Counted from the stretch's first letter, positions 1 through 11,674 are shown. The stretch is 64,000 nucleotides of DNA from Cristatella mucedo (GCA_009760855.2 WPIO01000029.1:1120001-1184000); one strand, 5' to 3'. Notes: generated by a model from the sequence alone, not told the origin. Translations and numbers: made by a program.

Positions 1-6
1 TTGTAG

Positions 7-213
7 CATCAACTAGTCTACCACGCTGTGTTGGTAAGAATATTAATCTTGGTGAATACGTACTTCCGGAAGACTCATATGTTTTTGCAAACATATACCA
101 AGCGCATCATGACGCAAAGTACTGGAAAGATCCATTTGTCTTCCGACCGGAGCGATGGATAAGTGAAAGTAACACGATCTTAAAACACGAGAATTTTCTG
201 CCTTTCATGCTAG
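7..213 (+). CDS. Cytochrome P450 gene A, penultimate exon (partial gene)
   Basis: This exon encodes 68 complete codons of a CYP2-clan P450, from just after the K-helix to just before the haem-binding cysteine. The window opens in the preceding intron, whose acceptor TTGTAG ends at base 6. The exon starts in phase 1 and ends in phase 1 before a good donor (GTAAGT). It shows the meander motif FRPERW and ends LPFMLG, the F and G opening the FxxGxRxCxG signature that the next exon completes. Its length, 207 nt, equals that of the matching exon of gene B at 57180-57386, with no alignment gaps and about 44% identity by hand count, so A and B are diverged tandem paralogues. The upstream exons lie outside the window. 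Expected product: a membrane-bound, haem-thiolate monooxygenase of the endoplasmic reticulum; substrate unknown. Confidence 0.93.
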
Positions 214-609
214 GTAAGTGTCATGAAGCCATCTACGCGGAAGTTTTGGCTCAGGTTAGTCAGTTTTACTTCGTTGTCCAGTGATAGAAAGACAAGTTGA
301 GGCTAGGTCACATCGCATTAGTTTAAAATTCTACCCCAAGGCCCAGGCGGAATGACAGGAAATAAGCCAAAGAGACATAATCTGCGTCACATCTGCATGA
401 GAAAGGTCAAAATATGCGAAACACTTTCTCCTACGCACGAAGCTCCTATCTGGTCACACATTGAAAATTCAATCATAGATCATGAGAACATCAATGAAGT
501 GCTTCACTTTTCTATCATTCTTATAATAAGACACTAACCGAGTTATTGCCTCGCAGCTAAAATATTACCTGAGTTCAGCAAGTCCACATTGAAAGTTTTA
601 ATCTGGATT

Positions 610-1400
610 AAGAGCGTACAATTTCCCAGAAACTGCTAGGCTTCGGGTTTACAGCGACCTTCGGATTAATTGTGGTCAGGATAGGGCCTCCATGCTAGTT
701 ATCATAGATATCTCAGCAGCAATTTACACTACTGATAACAGTATATTTCTGAAGTGTGTCTTGACACGTCTATTTATCACTGGCATAGTGCTAAATTGGG
801 CGAGGTCTTTCCGAATTAAGTCATGCCAGATTGTAGATGTGAATGGCAGTTGGTCATCCAGGAAGCCATTGTGTATGGCTACCTCTGGTTTAGTCTGTAA
901 GATCTTTTCATTCTTTGATCTAGATTCTTCCTTTGGCCGCTGTTATCGCCTAACCAAATAGTGGCTTTCATCTCTACGATGACACTAAGAACTAATCGTT
1001 TTTGACCGTTCTAAGCAATTGCTCCTTCACATCCGACACACTTAGTTTGCCTTCAGCCTCCGTCAATGAAATTCGCGCTTGATGGCTAGTAAATTCCTGC
1101 AGCTTTTCGAAGCTTAACTACGATAAGACCAGCCTAAAAGCTACGGGCAAGCTCAGTTTTGGCCTCAAGTTAGAAAACGTCACCCCTACAGATGAGTTCA
1201 TCGAGCATCACTCCATAGAAATCTGCCCGTAATCTTGGCACGCTCTATCAGAATGACTTTCCATTGGATTCGCAAATTACTTCATCTAAAAAGCCGGCCC
1301 AATTTCAGCTGAAGATTTGGACCAAAGTAAGACATCCAAGCTAGTTTGCCAGTTTCGGACACATTATTTTAGATTGCTGCAATATTCTCTATAAGGAATT
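610..1400 (+). mobile_element. Degenerate LINE reverse-transcriptase relic
   Basis: A broken reading on the + strand matches the RT of CR1/L2-type non-LTR elements. At 692-840 there is a decayed form of the 'DLSAAFDTIDH' block followed by a 'GI-G-L-W-RSF' block and a 'VNG' block. Around 1070-1130 there is a decayed counterpart of the 'WM-NFLQLNEDKT' block. Many stops and frameshifts make it non-functional. It lies inside the last intron of gene A. Confidence 0.55.
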
Positions 1401-1587
1401 TCTGCCCTGTTCTCTTAATCGTCGGTCTATGATCTAAAATTACTGCACGAAGCGATTAAGGAACTAAAAAACACGATTTAAGGCAGCGGGTAGCAGAGAT
1501 ATGAGTCTTATAACCTTTCTTTAGCACTTTTTCCGTGTTAGTGCTTCGACTAAGCTCCATGGCGCGCCATGGTCTTGCACTGTCAAC

Positions 1588-1747
1588 AGAATATAATTAA
1601 AATAAAATTTTTTTGTAGAGAGCACTAAGAGAACTTAATCTATATTCAGGCACTTTAATATGCCACGGGGCTCGAGCCCACCACCCGGCTAGACCTTGGT
1701 CGGGGCGAGCACCTTAACCACTGGGTCAAACCAGCGAGGCAAGGCCA
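1588..1747 (-). mobile_element. tRNA-derived SINE, family 1, copy 1
   Basis: Read on the minus strand, the element starts with a tRNA-like head that has a box-A-like segment (CAGTGGTTAAGG) and a box-B-like GGGCTCGAGCCC at about 1670-1681. It continues into a segment matching the 3' hairpin of the local LINE family (about 1622-1660) and ends in an AT-rich tail. A near relative is at 25763-25925. Confidence 0.65.
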
Positions 1748-1965
1748 GATTAAATAGGATCTATTAAATAAAAAGAATGATATGATAATTTGAAAAAAGA
1801 GTTCTACTGACTAACTGAATTGAAAGCTCTGTTCGCTGCTGTCGTTGATGCAGATGCGTTCTTTCTTTTTGGCAGAACTTTGGGCTGGCAAAGTTTCTGC
1901 AATGGCAAGATGTTTTAAAATGAACACGCTGTTATATCGACTCCCAAGTAGCCGCTATACAGGCC

Positions 1966-2865
1966 TAATAATAATAATTATACATTTGATATAGTGGCCT
2001 CACATACACCGATCTCTCTCTGGCAATTTAAATTTGCTGCAAAGGAAGCACGATCTAATGCTTAGTGATTGAACGTGGTTATAAGTAGCATGCATAGGGT
2101 CAGCATGCAAATATGATTAGTGCCAGCATGCACAGTGTCAGCACGCATAAGCACATTAAGAGCAAATCACATGGACCCACTAAATGCTGCGATAAATATA
2201 TGCGTTTTTCTAAATGTCATCAAGTCAGGGAATGTAGTGACGAAATTAGGAAGTGAGTTACGTGCTTTCGGAGCTTACAAACTAAAGTCATGGTCTCTAA
2301 AGGACTCGAGGTTCGTACGAGAGATAAGTAAATGATTAGATTCTGAAAAGTGGCTGGTACGATGCTTAGTCTGGTGTGAGAGTAGATCTGATTCAAAGAA
2401 TGAAGTGACCTAAAGGTGAATGACAGAACCTAATAGTCATTGCGTTGCTTGACTGGGATCCAGTGCAGGTCGGTGAGAAGTGATGTGATGCTGCAACTGC
2501 AACGCTCACAACAAACAAGCCTAGCTGGAGAATTTTGCACCAGCTGAAAGCGCCTAATTGAACAGGCCAGTAGACCAGCATACAGAGGGTTAAAGAAGTC
2601 AGGACGGGATGCAACGAATGCATAGATAATTAAAATGTGGTATCCCTGCCTAAACAAGCCCGAAATTTAGCAATGTTATATAGCTGAAAGTAGGCAGAAT
2701 TGACTGTGGAGCTGATGTGGTCGTCTAATGAAAGGTCACTTTGAAGCAGGACATCTAGATTTCATGCAGATTCAACAGATGTGCTGGCAGAGCCGACTGA
2801 GAGCGTTAACCTTTCCAATTCCTGAATTCCTCTGCAGGTTGTTGCTGTGTCGTTAGTAGCCACAT
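1966..2865 (-). mobile_element. LINE family 1 (CR1/L2-type), 5'-truncated antisense copy
   Basis: On the minus strand this copy ends in the ATT-rich tail next to a decayed form of the family hairpin (AAAGCGCC...GGCGCTTT in better copies). Inside, it encodes the decayed RT C-terminal region (2393-2657) with the 'DLHWIPVKQR' block. Stops and frameshifts make it a dead copy. Confidence 0.75.
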
Positions 2866-3258
2866 TATGGGTCAAAATTCAAATGGTAAAGCTTGTTAAT
2901 TGCTACTTGCGGCTTTGAGTTAGCACAAAAACGGCAGCCTAGAAAAGTGGGTTACATTCAAATCTTGACTGAAACCAGCTAAACAATCAACATTATTTCG
3001 CGCTTCGACTGTAAATTCCAGAATCTGAGCCAAGTGAAGTAAAGAGCACAGATTTTTTCTAGATTTGATTCCGTCTGGCCTTATTTATCAGCACTGTATA
3101 TGAGACTTTCGCGAAACATCCGGTAATTGTTTTACGTTCCGGTGCTCAAGAGAAATCGAGCAGTCTTTCTGAACAGGGATGCATATTTGTATGCTTGCCT
3201 ACTGCGCATTGTTGTGTTTTAGCTTTACTGGTTGCACATGCGTACGCTGACCTTACAG

Positions 3259-3443
3259 GTAGACGAGTTTGCATTGGTGAAATGCTGGCTAGGATGGAGC
3301 TGTTCGTAATAACCACAATGCTACTTCAGCGATTTACCTTTGCCGTGCCAAAAGGATGCCCTCAACCATCTATAAAAGCTGTAATGGGAACCGCCAGATC
3401 CCCAGCACCTTATCAAATATGCGCGATTCCATTCTCGAAATAA
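3259..3443 (+). CDS. Cytochrome P450 gene A, terminal exon
   Basis: This exon encodes the last 60 residues of gene A. It follows acceptor CTTACAG and starts in phase 1, so the split Gly codon joins exactly to the exon ending at 213. The joined sequence completes the haem-binding loop as F-M-L-G-R-R-V-C-I-G, with Cys the axial thiolate ligand. The L-helix follows, with ARMELF and MLLQRF. It ends at TAA 3441-3443. Identity to gene B's terminal exon is about 47% by hand count, and the exon is two codons longer at the C-terminus. No disabling change is visible, so gene A is probably functional at this end. Confidence 0.92.
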
Positions 3444-3586
3444 AATAATCTACTCCAACAGCTTTTAGCGATTTGGGTTATCTAAAGAGCTCTGCTGTAA
3501 TGTTTTTATTGATACGATTGATTGTTCATTGCGTTAAGGTAAGACTTCACTTATTCCGGGATTGAAGTCAAAATCTATGAATATAA

Positions 3587-3592
3587 AATAAA
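3587..3592 (+). terminator. Candidate poly(A) signal of gene A
   Basis: AATAAA, about 145 nt after the gene A stop, in an A-rich stretch. A second AATAAA overlaps the stop codon (about 3439-3444) and is probably too close to serve. Confidence 0.45.
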
Positions 3593-3599
3593 AAAGATC

Positions 3600-4671
3600 T
3601 TTCTAATACGCGGACACACATGTATAAATTCTGCGAGAAGGATAAAGGCTCGGTCTCTTTTGTCCGCTTACGTTCAAATTCGTGCTTCCCAAGAGACTCA
3701 GTACAGTCTTTACTTTCATTTTGCAGCTACACGTTCACGGTATTCATTCTCGCAATCACTAAAACATTCGTTATCACTTAATGCCTGCGAGTTATCCTAT
3801 GAGAAAGGTCTAATTTTTTAGTAGTTTAGGGATGACCAAGGATGCCCACACGTTCTAGGGAAGCGCCCGTCGACAGGGCTAAATAAAGCCACAGTGTACA
3901 GTTCAAAAGCGTGACAGTCCCCAAATGTCAATTTAATGATACAACGCCGGCGCTGCGCCTTCTCAATTTGTCAGCTACAGGACAGGAAAGGTGCTATTTT
4001 TGCAGTCACAATGCCGAATGTCGCGCTTCAGTAAGCTTCGACTGGAGGAAATTAGAGGATAGCGCAGTCGATCTAGAAGACTACCGTGACACGTCGATAA
4101 GGGAATAGGGCTATAGGATGACATAATGGCAGCATGGATCAGTGCTAAGCGGCGGCATGTGCAAGGATGCAGAAATAGCCTGTCTAGCTAGTCTGGTGTG
4201 GAGGTTTCAGTTATTCCCTGTTTCGGAAGCTAATAGTATACGGCCTGTAGACAGCAAAAGCATAATGATCCAAACAGTTCACATCGTTGCTGGACAGCGA
4301 AGACGTTTTCTCTCAGAGAATTTGTAGCGGGTTTAAAGCGAAGCAAAGGCACAGTTTCTGCACGTCCGAGAGGAACGTGGTGATCAGAGGGCATTTTCAG
4401 CTGTACGGAAGGTCGCAAACTGACCTGTTACGTATGTGGCGGTTCAATAATGTCGATGTGCGGATAATCTTGAAGTAGTTCGCGGAACATATAAGTAAAA
4501 ACCTTATGCGATGCAAGACGTTGCTGATGAAACCACTCAGGAGCTTCTCAAGATGCAAGGTAAATTAAGAATGGGGACTCCGCTGTGTCTGAGCGAGGCT
4601 TGAGGCTCTTCGGTACTCCACATTCGAATACTAATTGGTGGAAAAGCCTGACTCGTCTCGACGAGGCACCC
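3600..4671. other. Intergenic stretch, nothing recognised
   Basis: Downstream of gene A. The open frames here (3911-4108 and 4142-4478) have no recognisable motif and overlap one another. No gene is supported. Confidence 0.5.
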
Positions 4672-4709
<38 letters not shown>

Positions 4710-5450
4710 TAATGCACTTGATAAAGCGTCCTCAGAGAACTCAATCTCTTTCTAGGTGCTTTATATTTGCTGCAAAAGGAAACGAAATTGAATTGTGAGT
4801 AATATCATGCTTGATAAACAACATGAATAACATGGTTAGGGATGACATGCACAGGGGTCAACATGCAAGTGTGGTTAGTGGCAGCATGCACAGTGTCAGC
4901 ACGCATAAGCACATGAAGGACGAATCACACGGACCTACTAAATGCTGTCCGAAATAGGTGCGTTTTTAAGTTCTTTTTAAATGTCGTCAAGTCAAGGGAT
5001 GTTCTGACGCAAGCCGGGAGTGAGTTCCAGGCGTTGGGAGCATACGAACTAAATGCACGGTCTCCAAAGGTTTGGAAGTTTGTACGAGGCATAGGTACAC
5101 AGTTAGATTCCGAAAAGTGGTTGGTGTGATACTTGGCCTGATCGGAGAATAGATCTAATAGGTAGACTAAAGCCAAAGAATGAAGTGGCCTAAAAGTGAG
5201 CGAAAAAAACCTTGAAGTCCATCCGTTGCTTGACTGGTAGCCAGTGCAGGTCGGCGAGAAGTGGTGTGATGTGGCAACTGCGACGCTCACGACAGACAAG
5301 CCTAGCTGCAGAGTTTTGCAAAAGCTGTAATCACCTTATTGCACATGCCGGTAGGCCAGCAGGCAGTGAGTTACAGAAGTCAAGACAGGATGTCACGAAT
5401 GCATGGACCAACTTGGATGTGGTATCCTTAACAAAGTAATCCGTGCTAAA
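4672..5450 (-). mobile_element. LINE family 1, 5'-truncated antisense copy
   Basis: It begins on the + strand with the inverted (ATT)n tail, followed by the family hairpin at about 4720-4765. The minus-strand frame 4925-5299 encodes the RT C-terminal region, ending in the 'AFSSYAPNAWNSLPACVR' block and a 'THLFRTAF' end typical of CR1/L2-type elements. It shares diagnostic bases with the copy at 8371-8797 (same subfamily). Confidence 0.85.
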
Positions 5451-5514
5451 CTTTCGTCGGTAAATTAGCTCTGGACATCAGCTTCAGCAATGAAAAATCA
5501 AAACTACCGCCTAG

Positions 5515-5593
5515 CATTGTCAAAACGATGAATGCTTCTTTCACCAAGACGCAGTAACATTGTCAGAACGATTAATGCTTCTTTCACCAAGAC
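5515..5593. repeat. 43-bp imperfect tandem duplication
   Basis: A unit starting CATTGTCA at 5515-5557 is followed directly by a second copy (36 bases recognisable, 5558-5593) with two substitutions. Both contain GCTTCTTTCACCAAGAC. The flanking 5460-6750 otherwise shows no gene: the open frames at 5532-5933 and 5924-6238 match no family I know. Confidence 0.8.
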
Positions 5594-6753
5594 TATTTCG
5601 CCTGTAGCCGAAGCCAAGAAAAAAATCCACATTTTCTTGAATAACTTCTACCGACGTCACAGTGCGGTGGAATATAAAGGTGCCTTCATTTCCAAGAGGG
5701 CAGCAACGACACTGTTTTTAGCATACAGGACGATGAGATCCAGAGCTAGTTTATCTTACTTGCCAGAAAAGGCCTGCGCATGTGCAGTATGGCTTCTTTC
5801 CTCTTACAAATTGATAAAAGCATGTAAGCGCGTGAGCATGCTGGAGCACGATATCATCGCCGCTGATCCGGAGCTCTGTTCGGAATACTTGTGGATCCCG
5901 CCATGCGTAACTTGTGCGTGTGAATGCTATTAGTCATTCTCATCACTACAGACTCGCACGGCGGATCGTGGCCTGCGCACACATGGACACCTTCCTTAGT
6001 GACATGCCGAGGTAGGCCGAGAGCAAATATAAAAACCACACACTTTCGCCAAAGTGTTTTCCTGGGGTACATTATCCCTGAAAGAGTTAGCGAATTTATA
6101 GGGTGCGACAGATTTATAGTGTGCCATGAATCTTTTCCGTGGAGGGCTGCATACAATGTTGGAGCGGCCGCAGCAAGTGGGAGAGAACAAACGGCGAGTA
6201 GATCATATTTGGCAAGCAGTTTGAAAGGAAGTGCTTGAACTTATGCCACTCATGGAAGACAATCGCTGAAAGATAAAGAGTGTATGAACCACAAGTACAC
6301 TGGTAAACATACCGATGCCTTTAAATTTCGGCTATCTTATGTCAAAACTGAACGCGCCTACAATACGAAGTCAGTATTTCTGGATTCAATTCACCGACAG
6401 CCCCAAGAGAAGCTAACAACGAAGGTCATGAGACATTCCTATTTAGTTGCGGAGCTACAGATTTCAATAAACCTTTCCTACTTGATAACTTATCCGAATT
6501 CCAATAGAAGTAGTGTTTGTCAACTTCCTCAATAGGAGCGAGCTGAATTGTTTAACTCAATGCGGAGACGAGTGATATGTCATAAGAAGGGATGAGAGTG
6601 AATCGCCTTATGGCGCAACATTTAAGAAGATAGATACATTGAGACAGGCAGTCTTTCTAAAGCGTAAGCTCTCTTCTAAATCTTTGTTCGTTAGGTAAAT
6701 TCTTCAGCCTTGGAGAAAATTTAAACTTGAAGAAAATTCAGTGCATGCTAAAG

Positions 6754-7294
6754 AATAATAATAAAAATGCACTTGATAAAGCGCCCTCAGAGAACTTAAT
6801 CTCTCTCTAGGCGCTTTACATTTGCTGCAAAGGGAAATGCAATTGAATGGTGAGTAAAATCATGCTTGATAAACAAACAAATGAATAATATGGATAGGGG
6901 TGACATGCACAGGGTCAGCATGCAAATGTTGTTAGTGGCAGCATGCACAGTGTCAGCATGCATAAGCACACGAAGGACGAATCACAGGGACCCACTAAAT
7001 GCTGTCCTAAATAGGTGTGTTTTTAAGTTCTTTTTAAATGTGGTCAGGTCAGGGGTGTTCTGACGCTAGTCGGGACGGAGTTCCGGGCTTTGGAAGCATA
7101 CGAACTAAATGCACAGTCTCCAAAGGATTTGAGGTTTGTACGAGGTATTAGTAGACTGTTGGATTCTGAAAAGCGGGTGGTACGATGCTTGGCCTGATGT
7201 GGTAGTATATCTGAGAGATAGGTTGGAGCCATAGAATAAAGGGACCTAAAAGTGAGCGACAAAACCCTGAAGTCAATCCGTTGCTTGACTGGTA
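6754..7294 (-). mobile_element. LINE family 1, antisense copy broken off at 7294
   Basis: Inverted ATT-type tail, hairpin (about 6778-6820) and RT C-terminal region. Homology stops abruptly at about 7294, where the 'LPVKQRI' block runs into unrelated AT-rich sequence. The 5' part is missing. Confidence 0.82.
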
Positions 7295-8370
7295 GAATAT
7301 GAAAATAATAGGAAATCAATGTTAGAAATAAAAAGACAGAAGCCTTGATGTAAGCGTTAAAACTGCTTATCATTTGCCTACGGGTAAGTTATCTCTATAC
7401 CAAGAATATGGTGGAGTTTAGACAATCCAGCTGATACGGCAGCTTCAAGAACACCAGACAAGAATGTCTGCGTCTTTGAGTTGCCACTCGAAGCGGCCGA
7501 AAATTTCTCTGAGAGAAAAGCACTCGGTACATGGACATGGGAAATTATGTTTGTTTAGTGAGTATAATTTGAACTAGACAAAGAAAAATATGTGTTTTGA
7601 TAAAAAATTACGCGAATCGGAACCGTCACTCTTCTCATGAATTACTTCTTAATTCTAACCAATTAAAACAATCACCTACAAGAATCCTACGAGTCGGTCG
7701 AGGCTTCTAAGAGAATATGAAATTCGAGGATCCGTGCATCTTTAATGGTAGAAAAAACAAGTTATGACTCCAAGGGCAAGGAGTTTGCATCAGCCACTGC
7801 CGATCATTTGTTAAACTCCTTAAGAAAAAGAAGCGTAAAATCCAAAAAGATGCACTACTCGTGGCTTTTAGCCATAAACTGCGAGGCGCTCGGCCTCTAA
7901 AGTTGGGTCAATATTACTATAAGCAAGTGTCCGTAGACAGTCACGTGTCTGCTTTTTGGTCTATTAGAAATAAGAAAGCAGCTTGACGCCCATCTACATT
8001 TCTGAAAAAATGCACAGCGAGTTCAATCCTGTTTGCCTCATACAAACGCAGTTTCATGAACAGGTGGTCAAAGTTGTACACTTACTGTGGTTCATTAGAA
8101 AAGAGTAATTTGGCAAAATCTGTGGGTAGCTGCAGAGGGAAAGTTAAATATTATAGGATACATAGTCTAAATAAATCATAATGCCGAAGTCAATGAGCGT
8201 GTTTTTGACATCTCTCAGGACGCCGCATGCTAAACATGATTCAATACAGGTTCCATGTAGAAACTTTTCTATCGTCGTCTGTTTTTTAAAAGCTCAATAG
8301 TAAAGCATCCAGCGTACGTTAATACAGATTTCTAAAACGGTTTTTGGCAAGCAGCAAAAGTAAGCAGCTT
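7295..8370. other. Intergenic stretch, nothing recognised
   Basis: AT-rich sequence with no open frame of note, no splice-phased exon that I could recognise and no repeat shared with the rest of the window. Confidence 0.5.
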
Positions 8371-8797
8371 ATAATAATAATAATAATAATAATAATAATG
8401 CATTTAATCAAGCGCCCTCAGAGAACTCAATCTCTTTTTAGGTGCTTTACATTTGCTGCAAAATAAACAAGGTCGAATGGTGAGTGGTGTCATGCTTGAT
8501 AAACAACACGAATAACAGTACGAGGTATAGGTAAACAGTTAGATTCCGAAAAGTGGTTGGTGTGATACTTGGCCTGATCGGAGAATAGATCTGATAGGTA
8601 GACTGAAGCCAAAGAATGGAGGGACCTAAAAGTGAGCAAAAAGCCTTGAAGCCGACCCGTTGCTTGACTGGTAGCCAGTGCAGGTCGGTGAGAAGTGGTG
8701 AGGTGTGGCAACTGCAATGCTCACGACAGACAAGCCTAGCTGCAGAGTTTTGCACCAGCTGTAAGCGCCTGACTGCACGGGTTGGTAGGCCAGCAAA
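8371..8797 (-). mobile_element. LINE family 1, antisense copy with internal deletion
   Basis: Inverted (ATT)n tail and hairpin, then a jump near 8517 from the 3' UTR straight to the RT C-terminal region. About 250 bp present in the copy at 4672-5450 are missing. The rest is nearly identical to that copy, including the bases around the 'LHWLP' block at about 8655-8690. Confidence 0.82.
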
Positions 8798-8893
8798 CAT
8801 TATTATCTCCGATAAGAAGTCATCGGAGAGGCTCTCTCAGTTCTGCACGACAAATCACGGCATGACATGAGGCTATTAACTATGCCAAGCGTC

Positions 8894-8903
8894 GGGGGGG
8901 GGG
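8894..8903. repeat. Poly-G run
   Basis: An uninterrupted run of about ten G. No function is implied; such runs are prone to sequencing and assembly error. Confidence 0.6.
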
Positions 8904-8954
8904 GATATATCAGTAAGTAGTTGTTCAGCTGACGTGACGAGTCAGATGTTTTAG

Positions 8955-9110
8955 CCCCTGGATCTAAGCCCACGGTGAGGTGCTAGCTTTTTACAGCTCC
9001 GTTCGAGGGTTTGAGTCCTGCTGCCGGCAATGGTATATTGCCTACCGCAAGCAGGGTGATAGCCGCAAAAAGCTCTTCTGCCGCTGTATGATAGAAGCTG
9101 TGCGATCAGC
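8955..9110 (+). mobile_element. SINE family 2, copy 1
   Basis: Contains a box-B-like GTTCGAGGGTTTGAGTCC, then a body with TATATTGCC, GGTGATAGCCGC and GCTCTTCTGCCGCTGTATG. The same order of blocks recurs at 12190-12365 (inverted) and 30340-30460, which defines a small tRNA-like repeat family. Confidence 0.55.
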
Positions 9111-9814
9111 TAACATTTACTTATACTCTTATTTACGTCGGAATATCTAGAAAAATAAGGGGGGATTTCCACATAAAAAGGCCAGTTAGTCTCAGCTCCC
9201 AGCTCTTGTCAGCAGCGAGCAGCGGCAAGTTTGTCTTGATCTCTTTAACACCGGCCCAACGTGCTGTTCGAACTGAATGGGCCTAATCGGACAGAATACT
9301 AATGTTGGTAGGGCCGGCTTGCTGGACAACTCAATGCTTCCCTGTTCATGCAATCCAGCAGGAACAGTCAACGAGATTGAGTACAAATGCAAGATTGTAC
9401 GCGGCCATACAGCCTATACAATTGAACTCAGGGCCGTTTTTAATAGGGCATCTGATTAGCAGCACAAACTGAATCGGATACAAGTAAGCTGGTAAAACAC
9501 ATAGGAAAAAGGAAGGCTCTCTCTCTGGTGCACCTTGTGAAGCTGAGTGAAACGATAGCGCCACAAATTAGCGCTTAGTGAATGCATGTGATGACTGACG
9601 CCGGAAAACAAGTTCAAGTTTTCGACGGCCGTTTTGAACGGAAGGAGAGGAGCGATATGACCGAATGTTTCAACTTCGCACGAACCAGCCGGATACACAT
9701 GGAAGCCCAGTAACAATTTGGTCTTATCAGGTGGCTCTAGGTCGAACTGCGGACACACGCCCAAGCGCCATGCTCATGACGTGTATTTTTCAGCCACGAG
9801 TTTGCGATGGCCCC

Positions 9815-9960
9815 GTGACTGAGGTGCTTGCCTTTAACGACCGAGGTGAAGGTGAATGTATTTGATGCCCGAGGTCGTGGGCTCGAGCCCGCTGTTCGTC
9901 CTTTCCATTCGGTTGAAAGGCAGTCACCCTCGCTACTTCTCGGCTATTTGACGGACTGCC
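9815..9960 (+). mobile_element. tRNA-like SINE fragment
   Basis: Box-A-like (GAGGTGCTTGCC) and box-B-like (GTGGGCTCGAGCCC) segments about 60 bp apart, resembling the head of SINE family 1. The body after the head differs, so the family is uncertain. The rest of 9115-10400 shows nothing I can identify. Confidence 0.4.
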
Positions 9961-10399
9961 AGTATTTATCCATGCTTATCCACTTTTCATTGCATTCGAT
10001 TCGTGGCCTGGTATAATGCAAGGTCCCTACACTTGATGAGTCAGGCATTCAGTCATTAAGGGGTTCGAGCAACGCTGCAGCGAATTGCTCTTGTGACAGT
10101 TATCTCCACCTGGCTAAATCTTTGTTAGTAGAGCAGGGAATGCGGTTGCTGGTCGCCGACCGCAGAGATGTAAAGCTTGCAGCTTGCCATACAACTTCCA
10201 TTTGAAAAATGCGCACGCACTCAGCCAGTATACTAGGATTATGCTCAAGCAGGTAAGTGAAAATTTTTAGAGCCTAGCCTAGTTAAGTTAGAAGGCAGGA
10301 TTAGCTCATCAGGCGTCACACCAATGTCGTCTGCACCTAATTTAGCTTGCAATACCAAAGCGATTTATTACTGGATGAGCATATTTACTACACTACTTT

Positions 10400-10940
10400 C
10401 AGCTGAGGAACATTGCAAAAATCAGGAACTACATAGACAAGAGGGCAATAGCCAAAATAGTTCTCTCACTTTTTGGAAAATAGCATATAGATAACTGCAA
10501 TTCGTTTTATTCAGGACTCCCGGCCTGTGCCCTTCATCGTCTGCAGTGGGTACACAGCCTAGCGGCTCGGCTGGACTGTCGTTGCCGGCATAGCTGCCAC
10601 GTCGAACCGGTCTTTTCTGAGCTGCACCGACTATCTATCAAGCATAGTATTGACTTCAAGTTAGCCCTTCTCTGGCCTACACGTTGCCTCATTCACTAGC
10701 ACAAGCGTACCTATCCGGCCTTCTTGTTCCTCCAGTGCGCTCTCGCACTAAGTGCTTCAAGTCTTCATGTGTTCTCGCTGTTTGTCGCACTAAATTGATA
10801 TCGTTTAGTGATCGGGCCTTCAGCTCATATGCACCAAAAGTCTCGTACTCGCTTTCCGCTCCTGTCGCCGCCTGATTTGAATTTGGATCATTTAAACCCG
10901 CAGATGAAGGCGCATCTGCTCCGCTCAGTTGTTAATCGAA
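10400..10940 (+). mobile_element. LINE RT C-terminal relic, family 3
   Basis: Sense-strand blocks correspond in order to the C-terminal region of CR1/L2-type RT: a 'CNS-LPAC--RLQWVHSLAARL' region near 10498-10570, an 'ELHRL' block near 10618, 'HSLAQAYLSGLL' near 10690, and 'FSDRAFSSYAPK' at 10804-10840. Many frameshifts. It is clearly diverged from families 1 and 2. Confidence 0.65.
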
Positions 10941-11149
10941 GAAAAAACTTACGCGAGCCTTTTAAAGAAATCTAATCCTACAATAACGGTGCATTTTTGC
11001 CAATTACGTCTAAAGCATGGATCTCTAATCGTGAAATTAAAAACATCCATAACGAGGTAATTTAAAGACAGCTAAAAACCTACTTTCATTTATTTTTATT
11101 TTATGAAGATTTTTTGGAAGAGATTTTCTTCTGCAAATTCCGCTAGGTT

Positions 11150-11400
11150 ATGCACGAAAGGCGAAAAGGCAATTTTTTGGGGTGGTTCTATTATCGCCGT
11201 CCTTGGTTGACCGAGCCAATCACCTGATCTCAACCCTTTTGAGCATCGATCTGACCACGTGCAGACCGAAGCCTTTTTATTGGTTTAAACAGCTATTTGG
11301 CAGCCCTTTACAAATAGCATAAGCTACCGCAAAAGCTACCACCAAATGTGAGTCTGGCCTCAACTCTTCGGTGAGAATAAACCAAGGGCCCTTGCCTGTC
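11150..11400 (+). mobile_element. Tc1/mariner-type transposase relic
   Basis: A + strand frame around 11195-11245 reads Ser-Gln-Ser-Pro-Asp-Leu-Asn-Pro-Phe-Glu-His, the signature that carries the third catalytic acidic residue of Tc1-type transposases. A stop (TGA) replaces the Trp expected just before the PSQSPDLN block. The frame stops soon afterwards. No terminal inverted repeats were found, so only a pseudogene piece remains. Confidence 0.6.
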
Positions 11401-11674
11401 TGCCGTTCTTACTCGTGAAACTACTTACATCTTTAGTGATCTCTTTCCTAGTCAAGCTTGACCTCTAGCTGCGTATGTCAAGGTAATGTTTGGTAGATTA
11501 AAGAGAAGATACGCGTAGTTTAAGCAAACTTAAGCTAAGCATAGCCACGAGCAAATGCCGAATTTCTCTATCCCGTTGGTATTCCAGACCTCGCCCGAAT
11601 CTTTTGAATACACTATAACGACCAGACACGTGCTAGTGAAATGCCCCTCTCGTACCCATGTCCCATGCTCATGC

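Larger units (their letters stand above)
214..3258 (+). other. Last intron of P450 gene A
   Basis: A 3045-nt GT-AG phase-1 intron joining the two gene A exons. Besides about 0.8 kb of degenerate LINE reverse transcriptase, one SINE and one antisense LINE copy (annotated separately), nothing else was recognised. Confidence 0.85.

Noticed and set aside
5532-6238. Two adjacent frames of 133 and 104 codons on the + strand
   Set aside because: No family motif, a tandem duplication at the start, no splice-phased neighbours, and minus-strand frames of similar length overlap them.
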